Positions 42,912 to 49,381 of a DNA stretch of 64,000 bases are shown here, piece after piece; within the stretch, counting starts at the first letter, position 1; each line of letters starts with the position of its first letter. The DNA lies in NCBI RefSeq assembly GCF_900115265.1, contig NZ_FOVU01000005.1, positions 310,001 to 374,000 on the forward strand, in the 5' to 3' direction. Source of the DNA: Bradyrhizobium sp. Ghvi. Lineage in GTDB: Bacteria > Pseudomonadota > Alphaproteobacteria > Rhizobiales > Xanthobacteraceae. The notes under the pieces are model-generated. The model was not told where the DNA came from. It saw nothing but the letters and a program-made list of their open reading frames with translations, and ran no database searches. Made by a program: the position numbers and the translations under genes.

Positions 42912-43056
42912 CGCGGGCGTCCCGGTACCAGCGCTTCAGCGCCGGATTATGGTTTTGTCTGACCATACGGGCAGGATTTGCGGGGCGCCATGACTTTCGC
43001 ATCCGGCGAGCAGAGCGGAACAGGAGTTTTGCGACGCTGTCGCGAATGGTGCCATC

Positions 43057-43149
43057 TCAGCTCATGCTGATTGCGGTGAGCAGCAGGCACAGAGCATAAA
43101 TGGCCGCCAAGCTCAGCCCGGCGATCCGGGCCTCGCGATGCGGTGACAT
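43057..43149 (-). CDS. 30-residue single-helix membrane protein
   Basis: An ATG at 43149, preceded by TCGGAGTCGATCGC, opens a 30-codon frame: MSPHREARIAGLSLAAIYAL then CLLLTAISMS. A basic start is followed by one membrane helix. An EcfG-like promoter (43182-43206) lies 33 bases upstream in the correct direction. It is shorter than usual gene-calling limits. No family could be named. Confidence 0.5.
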   Translation of the reverse strand: MSPHREARIAGLSLAAIYALCLLLTAISMS

Positions 43150-43181
43150 GCGATCGACTCCGAGAAGATGACCGCTCCGTC

Positions 43182-43206
43182 AACATCTCGCCGAAGGGGT
43201 CGTTCC
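43182..43206 (-). promoter_or_regulatory. EcfG-like promoter for the 30-residue protein
   Basis: On the minus strand: GGAAC, 16 bases, TGTT (CGTT in the consensus). The -10 element is 33 bases before the ATG at 43149. Confidence 0.45.
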
Positions 43207-43214
43207 GGCCAATA

Positions 43215-43240
43215 GGAACAAATTGCTAGTTTTTCCCGTT
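43215..43240 (+). promoter_or_regulatory. EcfG promoter for the 77-residue exported protein
   Basis: GGAAC at 43215-43219, 17 bases, then CGTT at 43237-43240, matching the general stress sigma consensus. The start codon is 48 bases downstream. Confidence 0.7.
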
Positions 43241-43288
43241 CCTGAATTGGCCGGGTGCCAAATGCCCGGCGATTGGAGGAGGAACCAG

Positions 43289-43522
43289 ATGAAGCTGAAG
43301 ATGATGACAGCAGCGCTGATGATTACTGCATTCTCTCTGCCGGCGTTCGCGGCCGACGAGTTCTACGTCGTGCAGGACGTCAAGACCAAGAAATGCACGG
43401 TCGTCGACAAGAAGCCGACGGACTCGTCCATGACGGTCGTCAGTCCTTCGGGCACGATCTACAAGTCGCGCACCGAGGCTGAGAGCAGCATGAAGACCGT
43501 CAAGGTCTGCACGTCGAACTGA
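43289..43522 (+). CDS. Small exported stress protein of unknown function
   Basis: A 77-residue protein with a signal peptide (MKLKMMTAALMITAFSLPAF, cut after AFA). The mature part reads DEFYVVQDVKTKKCTVVDKK and ends with a second cysteine (KVCTSN), which may form a disulfide. Small periplasmic proteins of this pattern are common in Bradyrhizobium but have no function assigned. The ATG follows GGAGGAGGAACCAG, an excellent ribosome site, and an EcfG promoter lies upstream. A 26-codon gene follows after 12 bases. Confidence 0.8.
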   Translation: MKLKMMTAALMITAFSLPAFAADEFYVVQDVKTKKCTVVDKKPTDSSMTVVSPSGTIYKSRTEAESSMKTVKVCTSN

Positions 43523-43534
43523 GGAGAATAGCGA

Positions 43535-43615
43535 ATGCCAGTCCTTATTTTGTGGGCCGTCCCGGCCGTGCTGGTGATTGGCGGCGGAATTTATCTGATC
43601 GGCCATTTTCACTAG
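43535..43615 (+). CDS. 26-residue membrane peptide
   Basis: An ATG after GAGGAGAATAGCG starts the peptide MPVLILWAVPAVLVIGGGIY then LIGHFH. It is almost entirely one membrane helix with a His-containing end. Similar short peptides beginning with PVLILWAVPA are, to my recollection, found in related genomes. It lies 12 bases after the exported stress protein, in the same transcript, and is followed by a terminator hairpin. Confidence 0.65.
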   Translation: MPVLILWAVPAVLVIGGGIYLIGHFH

Positions 43616-43624
43616 ATAAGATGA

Positions 43625-43660
43625 GCAACGGGCTCCGCGATCGCTCGCGAAGCCCGTTGC
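43625..43660. terminator. Terminator hairpin between convergent genes
   Basis: GCAACGGGCT at 43625-43634 pairs with AGCCCGTTGC at 43651-43660. The stem lies between the end of the mini-gene operon and the end of the minus-strand serine hydrolase gene. Confidence 0.65.
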
Positions 43661-43676
43661 GACAAATTCTGGGACG

Positions 43677-44951
43677 TCAGAGATTGCTCTCGGTGATCGC
43701 GGCGTAGACCATGCTGCGCAGTTCGCGGCGGAGCGGATAGGCGCTCGATGGCAGCACCTGCGTCATGAAGATCGCGATCAGCTCTTCAGCCGGATCGATC
43801 CAGAACGAGGTGGTTGCGGCCCCGCCCCAATTGTATTCGCCGGGGCTGCCGGCGATCAGCGTCTCGGCGGGGCGCATGGTCACCGCAAAGCCGAGGCCGA
43901 AGCCGATGCCATTATAGGTGGCTTCCGAGAACAGCGAGCGGGACACCTCCGGTAGAGCGCGACCGCCCGGAATGTGATTGGTCGTCATCAGCGCCAGCGT
44001 CTTCGGCCCGATCAGCCTCACCCCGCCAAGCTCGCCGCCGTTGAGCAGCGCGCGGCAGAAGGTCAGATAGTCGGCAACCGTCGAGCACAGTCCGCCGCCG
44101 CCGGAGATGAAGGAGGGCGGGGACAGAAACGAACTCGTCGCCGGATCGTCCTGGAGCGTGATGCCCTCGCGGCGTTGGCCGGCGTGGAAGGTCATGCCGC
44201 CGCCAGGGTCTGCCGAGTAGCACGCAGCGAAGCGATGTGCCTTGGAGGCCGGCACGTGGAAATCGGTGTCGGTCATGCCAAGCGGATCCAGGATTCGTGC
44301 TTTCAGAAACTGCTCGAACGGCATGCCCGAAATCTTGCCGACGAGATAACCGATCACGTCGGTCGCCACGGAGTAATTCCAGGCCTCGCCCGGCGAGAAT
44401 TCCAGCGGGATCTTTGCAAGGCCCTCGATCATACCCTGGAGCGTGCCCGACTTCTCGACCTCGCCGATCTTCTCGGCGCGATAGGCCGCATCGACATTGG
44501 AGCGCTGCTGGAAGCCGTAAGTCAGGCCGGACGTGTGGCGCAGCAGGTCGACGATCAGCATCGGCCGGGATGGCGGCCGGGTCAGGAAGGACGGCGAGGT
44601 GCCGGCGACGAACACGCCGAGGTTCTTCCATTCCGGAATGTACTTTGCGACCGGCTCGTCAATCGCGACCAGCCCTTCCTCGACCAGCATCATGAAGGCG
44701 ACGCTGGTGAGCGGTTTGGTCATGGAATAGATGCGATAGATGGTATCGTCCCTGACCGGTACCTTGCGCTCGACGTCGGCGAAGCCCTGCACCGAGCTGT
44801 GGGCGATCTTGCCGCGGCGGTAGACGAGCAAGTGCGTGCCCGGGAAACGGCCGGCATCGATGTACCTGGCCCTCAGATGGGCATCGACGCGGTCGAGCGC
44901 GGCCTTGGACATACCGACGGATTCGGGCGAGGCGGGGGTGGGGGCGAGCAT
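43677..44951 (-). CDS. Serine hydrolase, beta-lactamase class C family
   Basis: A 424-residue hydrolase of the beta-lactamase/D-alanyl-D-alanine carboxypeptidase/esterase family. The catalytic Ser76 and Lys79 are in YSMTKP, the tyrosine in WNYSVATDV near residue 190, and a Gly-rich motif follows later. There is no signal peptide, so a cytoplasmic esterase or EstB-like enzyme is more likely than a penicillin hydrolase. The ATG at 44951 is preceded by GGAGGAACTG. The gene is divergent from the dioxygenase gene with a 162-base gap between. Confidence 0.85.
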   Translation of the reverse strand: MLAPTPASPESVGMSKAALDRVDAHLRARYIDAGRFPGTHLLVYRRGKIAHSSVQGFADVERKVPVRDDTIYRIYSMTKPLTSVAFMMLVEEGLVAIDEPVAKYIPEWKNLGVFVAGTSPSFLTRPPSRPMLIVDLLRHTSGLTYGFQQRSNVDAAYRAEKIGEVEKSGTLQGMIEGLAKIPLEFSPGEAWNYSVATDVIGYLVGKISGMPFEQFLKARILDPLGMTDTDFHVPASKAHRFAACYSADPGGGMTFHAGQRREGITLQDDPATSSFLSPPSFISGGGGLCSTVADYLTFCRALLNGGELGGVRLIGPKTLALMTTNHIPGGRALPEVSRSLFSEATYNGIGFGLGFAVTMRPAETLIAGSPGEYNWGGAATTSFWIDPAEELIAIFMTQVLPSSAYPLRRELRSMVYAAITESNL

Positions 44952-45113
44952 CAGTTCCTCCGGGCAGTTTTGTCCGACGTTGATAGCCGAAATGGCGTCC
45001 CTCTTCCAAGCGGGTCGCGCTTAACGCTGGCCCGCCCGATGGTGTAGGCTCCGGCTTGGAACGCCGCCAAGGAACCTCAACGGGCCAACGAGAAAAACCA
45101 AGGGCAACGCAAC

Positions 45114-46031
45114 ATGACCCAGTTCAACGAGACCGAGCTTACCGAAGCCGTCGTCAAAAGCTTCGACAACACCCCCGACCCGCGCGCGAAATTCCTGCTC
45201 CAGGAATTGGTGAAGTCGCTGCACGATTATGTGAGCAAGACCGGTCTCACTTTCGAGGAGTGGGAATACGCCATCGATTTCCTGACCCGTACCGGCCAGA
45301 AATGCACCGATACCCGCCAGGAGTTCATCCTGCTTTCCGACGTGCTCGGCGTCTCCATGCTGGTCGACGCGGTCAATCACAGGGATCGCGACGGCGCCAC
45401 CGAGACCACGGTGCTCGGCCCGTTCTATGTCGGCGAGCACAAGGTGACCGCCCACGGCACCGACATCTCGCCGAACAATCTCACCGGTGAGCGGATGTTC
45501 GTGCAGAGCCGCGTCACCGATCTCAAGGGCAAGCCGCTCCCCAATGTCCCTGTTGACGTCTGGCATGCCGACGATGACGGCTTCTACGATTCCCAGAAGG
45601 CGAACTATGATGAAGTCGGCGCCTCGGCGCGGGCGCGCTTCATCACCGACGCCGACGGCCGCTTCTTCTTCCGCACCATTCTGCCGTGCAGCTATCCGAT
45701 CCCGACCGACGGCCCGGTCGGCGAGATGATCGTCCAGACCAGGCGCCATCCGATGCGTCCGGCGCATGTGCACTTCTTGGTCAACGCAAAAGGTTACGAG
45801 CCGCTGATCACCCACGTCTTCATGGATGGCGACAAATATCTGGATTCCGACGTGGTGTTCGGGGTCAAGGACGACCTCGTCGCCAAGGTCGAACCGCGCA
45901 ATGACCCCACGATGCCCGACGGCACCAAGGCGAACGGGAAGTGGCATCTGATGACCTACGAATTCCACCTCAAGCCGGGCGGCGGCGTCGCGCCCAAGCC
46001 GCTGGGGACGAAGGCGGCAGAGCCGGCCTGA
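45114..46031 (+). CDS. Intradiol ring-cleavage dioxygenase, probably hydroxyquinol 1,2-dioxygenase
   Basis: A 305-residue intradiol dioxygenase. The N-terminal helical dimerisation domain (about 1-100, FLLQELVKSLHDYVSKTGLT) precedes the beta-sandwich. Iron ligands are Tyr in DDDGFYDSQ, Tyr in PCSYPIPTDG and two His in RPAHVHFLV. It cleaves a catechol-type ring between the hydroxyls with Fe(III) and oxygen. The VLGPFYVGEHKVTAHGTDIS segment resembles hydroxyquinol rather than catechol enzymes; maleylacetate reductase is absent from the window, so the pathway is incomplete here. Confidence 0.85.
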   Translation: MTQFNETELTEAVVKSFDNTPDPRAKFLLQELVKSLHDYVSKTGLTFEEWEYAIDFLTRTGQKCTDTRQEFILLSDVLGVSMLVDAVNHRDRDGATETTVLGPFYVGEHKVTAHGTDISPNNLTGERMFVQSRVTDLKGKPLPNVPVDVWHADDDGFYDSQKANYDEVGASARARFITDADGRFFFRTILPCSYPIPTDGPVGEMIVQTRRHPMRPAHVHFLVNAKGYEPLITHVFMDGDKYLDSDVVFGVKDDLVAKVEPRNDPTMPDGTKANGKWHLMTYEFHLKPGGGVAPKPLGTKAAEPA

Positions 46032-46045
46032 CCGGGCCAGCCCTG

Positions 46046-47779
46046 CTAACGCGCGTGCAGCAGGGCAAGCAAGGCGACGACGGTGCAGGCCAGGAGCACC
46101 GTCGTCAATTTCCAGAACAGCAGCGGATTGCGCTCGATCAGGGGCGTGGTCCGCGTGGCGAAATAGGCCGGATTCGGAGTCCTGAGCTCGTAGGTGAATT
46201 CGAACAGGTCCTCGTGCCGCTTGTTGGGATCGGGATGCAGCGCCTTGCGCAGCGCGCCGTCGATCCAGATCGGGACGGCGCGGTCGTCGTGGCTGGCAGG
46301 ACGATACCGGAGCTTCCACGCGTCCGATCGTCCCCTGATGCGGGCAATCTGGGCGCCGTAAGGCAGCTCTCCGGTGAGCATCTGGTAGCAAATGGTCGCC
46401 AGCGAGAACATGTCCGAGCGCGGCGAGCCGCCTTCGCCAAGGAAGTATTCCGGCGCGGTGTACTGCACCGTCCCGAGGATGTCAGCGTCTGTCGGATCGG
46501 GTGACGCCTCGGCCACGCCGGCGACCTTGACCGCGCCAAAGTCGATGATCTTCACGGTGCCGGTCTTGTCGATCAGGACGTTGTCGGGTCTGAGATCCTG
46601 GTGCAGCATCTCCATGCGATGGAAGGCGCGTAGGCCTGACGCGATCTGGTCCACGATGCCGCGCACCGTCTCGAGGTCGGGACGCGGATTGTCCAGCATC
46701 CATTGCCGCAGCGTCTGTCCTTCAATGAACTCGGTCGCGACGTAGAGATAGTTGCGCCGCTTGGAGCGCGAGCGCGGCTTCAGGACGTGCGGACTGTCGA
46801 TCCGCCGCGCGATCCACTCCTCCATCAGGAAGCGCTTCAAATAAGCGGGATCGTCGCGGAGATCGATCGAGGGGATCTTCAGCGCGACCATCTCGTCGAT
46901 CTCGCTGTCGACCGCCAGATAGATATGGCTGCGGCTGGAGGCATGCACTTCGCGCACGATGCGGTACCCGTCGAACAGCGCCCTCGGCTCCGGCAATTGC
47001 GGCAGCGGCAGCTCGGCAGTGCCGCCAAAAATGTCCGATGAGCCGGTCTGCGGCACCTGGTCGATGCGCAGGATCTGCACGGTGATGTTGTCGTCGCTGC
47101 CGCGCCGATAGGCCTCCTCGACGATGCTCCTCGCCGCGGCGTCGAGATCGCCGGCACACGCATCGAGCGTGCCCGTGACGAAGCGATGATCGACGAACTC
47201 GTAAGCGCCATCGGTGGCCAGCACGAAGATGTCGCCCTTTTCGATCTGAAGAGCCTGGTAGTCGATTTCGATCTGCGGGTTGATCCCGAGCGCCCGGCCG
47301 AGATAGGTCTGCTCCGACGAGACGATGATGCGATGATCATCGGTGAGCTGTTCGAGGGCCTTGCCGGCAACGCGGTAGATCCGGCAGTCGCCAACGTGAA
47401 AGATGTGGGCCATGGTCGATTTGACGACCATCGCGGTGAAGGTACAGACGTAACCCTTGTCGCGATCGTAGGCGTACTGGCTGCGTCGCGTTTCGGCGTG
47501 CAGCCATGAATTGGTGGCCTCAAGCACACGCCGCGCCGAAGTCTTCACGGTCCAGGATTCGGAGGTGCAGTAATAGTCGGTCAGGAAGCTCTTGACCGCC
47601 GACTCGCTCGCCTCCTGGCTCACCGCGCTGCTCGAGATGCCATCGGCCAGGACGACGGCGATCCCCTTCAGGCTCAACAGCGGCTCCGTCGGAATCAGCG
47701 CGCCGTGAAAGTCCTGGTTGACCGGCTTGCGCCCCTGGTCGGAGTGCTGCCCGATCGAGATTTGCAAGCCCCGACCCAT
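46046..47779 (-). CDS. Bifunctional PP2C phosphatase / Ser-Thr kinase, membrane-anchored
   Basis: A 577-residue fusion. Residues 1-240 form a PP2C phosphatase (metal-binding Asp in VVLADGISS, HVGDCRIYR, LATDGAYEF and DDNITVQ). Residues 265-540 form a Ser/Thr kinase with VALKIPS for the ATP-binding lysine, HQDLRPDN for the catalytic loop, IIDFGAVK for the DFG motif and YTAPEYFLGE. A single C-terminal helix (about 550-573) ends in LLALLHAR, so both catalytic parts face the cytoplasm. The ATG at 47779 is preferred to a TTG at 47791. It lies just after the formate/nitrite transporter and near the nitrate operon; targets are unknown. Confidence 0.88.
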   Translation of the reverse strand: MGRGLQISIGQHSDQGRKPVNQDFHGALIPTEPLLSLKGIAVVLADGISSSAVSQEASESAVKSFLTDYYCTSESWTVKTSARRVLEATNSWLHAETRRSQYAYDRDKGYVCTFTAMVVKSTMAHIFHVGDCRIYRVAGKALEQLTDDHRIIVSSEQTYLGRALGINPQIEIDYQALQIEKGDIFVLATDGAYEFVDHRFVTGTLDACAGDLDAAARSIVEEAYRRGSDDNITVQILRIDQVPQTGSSDIFGGTAELPLPQLPEPRALFDGYRIVREVHASSRSHIYLAVDSEIDEMVALKIPSIDLRDDPAYLKRFLMEEWIARRIDSPHVLKPRSRSKRRNYLYVATEFIEGQTLRQWMLDNPRPDLETVRGIVDQIASGLRAFHRMEMLHQDLRPDNVLIDKTGTVKIIDFGAVKVAGVAEASPDPTDADILGTVQYTAPEYFLGEGGSPRSDMFSLATICYQMLTGELPYGAQIARIRGRSDAWKLRYRPASHDDRAVPIWIDGALRKALHPDPNKRHEDLFEFTYELRTPNPAYFATRTTPLIERNPLLFWKLTTVLLACTVVALLALLHAR

Positions 47780-47795
47780 CCTCGCCACCAACAGA

Positions 47796-47829
47796 AAGGG
47801 AGCCCTACCTTATCAGGCAAAGCTCCCTT
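47796..47829 (-). terminator. Hairpin between nitrite transporter and kinase genes
   Basis: AAGGGAGC at 47796-47803 pairs with GCTCCCTT at 47822-47829. The stem lies between two minus-strand genes 69 bases apart. It could partly terminate the transporter transcript or act as a processing site, lowering expression of the kinase. Confidence 0.5.
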
Positions 47830-47848
47830 GTTGCTCAAACCAATTCGA

Positions 47849-48688
47849 TCAGGCCGCTGCGCGGCTCGACGGGTTGGCTGCCGGCTGGCGCTTCGGCTTG
47901 GTCAACACGTGCGTCGCGTAGAGCGTGAGGCCGGTGAAGGCGAGGCCGCCGACCAAGTTGCCCAGCACGGTCGGGATCTCGTTCCAGATGAAATAGTCGA
48001 GGATCGAAAACCTGGCGTGGAGCATCAGGCCCGACGGGAACAGGAACATGTTCACGACCGAATGCTCGAACACCATGTAGAAGAACACCAGGATCGGCAT
48101 CCACATCGCGATCACCTTGCCGGGCACGGTGGTGGAGATCATGGCGCCGACGACGCCGGTCGAGACCATCCAGTTGCACAGCATGCCCCGGATGAACAGC
48201 GTCGCCATGCCGGCGGCGCCATGCGCCGCATAGCCGAGCGTGCGGCCCTCGCCGATATTGCCGATCGCGGCCCCGACCTTGTCCGGGTCCTGGGTGAAGC
48301 CGAAGGTCGTGACGAACGCCATCATGAAGGCGACCGTGAGCGCGCCGCCAAAATTGCCGATGAAGACAAGACCCCAGTTGCGCAGCACGCCGCCAATCGT
48401 GACGCCCGGGCGCTTGTCGATCAGCGCAAGCGGCGATAGCACGAAGACGCCGGTGAGCAGGTCGAAGCCCAGCAGATAGAGCATGGAGAAGCCGACCGGA
48501 AACAGCAGCGCGCCGATGATCGGCTGGCCGGTGTTGACGTTGATGGTGACGGCGAACCAGGCCGCGAGTGCCAGGATGGCGCCGGCCATGTAGGCGCGGA
48601 TGACCGTATCCCGGGTGGACATGAAGATCTTGGATTCGCCGGCGTCCACCATCTTGGTGACGAATTCCGAGGGTGCGAGATACGACAT
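47849..48688 (-). CDS. Formate/nitrite transporter (FNT family)
   Basis: A 279-residue channel-like FNT protein with six membrane helices. The slit residues are in NTGQPIIGALLFPVGF and GNFGGALTV, and the pore-constriction histidine is likely the one in MVFEHSVVNM. It should carry nitrite or formate across the inner membrane. The ATG at 48688 follows AAGGAGCTGTTG. A perfect sigma-54 promoter lies upstream, with a leader of about 230 bases. Its place beside narK and nasC suggests nitrite movement during nitrate assimilation or respiration. Confidence 0.9.
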   Translation of the reverse strand: MSYLAPSEFVTKMVDAGESKIFMSTRDTVIRAYMAGAILALAAWFAVTINVNTGQPIIGALLFPVGFSMLYLLGFDLLTGVFVLSPLALIDKRPGVTIGGVLRNWGLVFIGNFGGALTVAFMMAFVTTFGFTQDPDKVGAAIGNIGEGRTLGYAAHGAAGMATLFIRGMLCNWMVSTGVVGAMISTTVPGKVIAMWMPILVFFYMVFEHSVVNMFLFPSGLMLHARFSILDYFIWNEIPTVLGNLVGGLAFTGLTLYATHVLTKPKRQPAANPSSRAAA

Positions 48689-48716
48689 CAACAGCTCCTT
48701 TGCTCATCTGCGCGAT

Positions 48717-48738
48717 CGATCAGGCACGTGCCGGATCG
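48717..48738 (-). promoter_or_regulatory. Hairpin in the FNT leader
   Basis: CGATC at 48717-48721 pairs with GATCG at 48734-48738, and GGCAC at 48723-48727 pairs directly with GTGCC at 48728-48732. It lies in the predicted leader just before the transporter start and may act as a regulatory RNA stem; the remaining 200 bases of the leader have no gene. Confidence 0.35.
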
Positions 48739-48929
48739 ACGCCTCTGCCAGGCAGTGAGCTGCGCGCCCTTGCGAGCGGGACGCGGATCGAAGTGGGGCA
48801 CCGACATGGGCAAGGGGATAGCGTCACGATGACCGCGGCTTGGCGGACCAGCGAACAGGCTTCCCAGTGGCCTTCGGTGGCTTGATGCTCCGGCTCACTG
48901 TCAGTCATCGTTGACTAGGCAGGATGGAA

Positions 48930-48945
48930 GCAATCGATGTGCCAA
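48930..48945 (-). promoter_or_regulatory. Sigma-54 promoter of the formate/nitrite transporter
   Basis: On the minus strand TTGGCACATCGATTGC is the full RpoN consensus (GG and GC separated by 10 bases). Transcription would start about 12 bases on, near 48918, leaving a leader of about 230 bases before the ATG at 48688. Confidence 0.75.
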
Positions 48946-49077
48946 GGGATCGGGGGATGTCGCGCATCTACCAGAAGCCGAATTTGCCGGCGCCGGAAGC
49001 GGATAGCCCCGCGGGGACCATCGCATTTGTTCTCTCTCCGCGGCGAGTTGACGCGAAAACGGGCTCCTGCCCAAGGC

Positions 49078-49092
49078 TTGTGCGACGCACAA
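49078..49092. promoter_or_regulatory. 15-base palindrome midway between two sigma-54 promoters
   Basis: TTGTGCGACGCACAA is a perfect palindrome (7 + 1 + 7). Its centre is 140 bases from the transporter promoter and 135 bases from the narK promoter, the usual distance for an enhancer-binding activator site. It is not the classic NtrC or NifA site. Confidence 0.5.
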
Positions 49093-49219
49093 TCAACGGG
49101 CGAATCGGCATTCAAGAAATAAGCGACCAGCAAACTTTTGATGCAATTATAGGCGTGACCATTTTTTAATCAAATCGTACAAGCGACTGGTAATATTGAT
49201 GTTTCTTGGGAATTCCAAT

Positions 49220-49235
49220 TTGGCATGCGGCTTGA
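49220..49235 (+). promoter_or_regulatory. Sigma-54-like promoter of narK-bjgb-flp-nasC
   Basis: TTGGCATGCGGCTTGA keeps the -24 GG and 10-base spacing, but the -12 dinucleotide is GA rather than GC. Start of transcription would be near 49247, leaving a leader of about 135 bases that carries the hairpins at 49288-49352. Confidence 0.5.
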
Positions 49236-49287
49236 ATTAGAGGTTTCGACGCCATCGACGCCGTCACCGAGCAATCATTCAAATCGT

Positions 49288-49352
49288 GACACCGCCGAAA
49301 ACGGGGGGCTTCCCCGAGCGTGCAACTTTACGCCTCCGCGTGAGGCGGTGTC
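49288..49352 (+). promoter_or_regulatory. Leader RNA of narK with mutually exclusive stems
   Basis: Three stems can be drawn. CGGGG (49302-49306) pairs with CCCCG (49312-49316). CGCCTC (49331-49336) pairs with GAGGCG (49342-49347). GACACCGCC (49288-49296) pairs perfectly with GGCGGTGTC (49344-49352), which shares bases with the second stem. The choice between them could decide read-through, as in NasT-controlled nas leaders. The ANTAR hexaloop motif was looked for but not convincingly found. Confidence 0.5.
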
Positions 49353-49381
49353 CCGCTTCCTAGCGAAAGGGACTATTTCCA

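Noticed and set aside
48720..48908. 62-codon minus-strand frame in the FNT leader
   Set aside because: It lies inside the predicted sigma-54 transcript leader, has no convincing ribosome site and no signal or membrane segment; hairpins explain the region better.
49288..49316. ANTAR (NasT) double-hexaloop target in the narK leader
   Set aside because: No pair of six-base loops with A at position 1 and G at position 4 on stable stems could be drawn, so only the alternative-stem description was kept.
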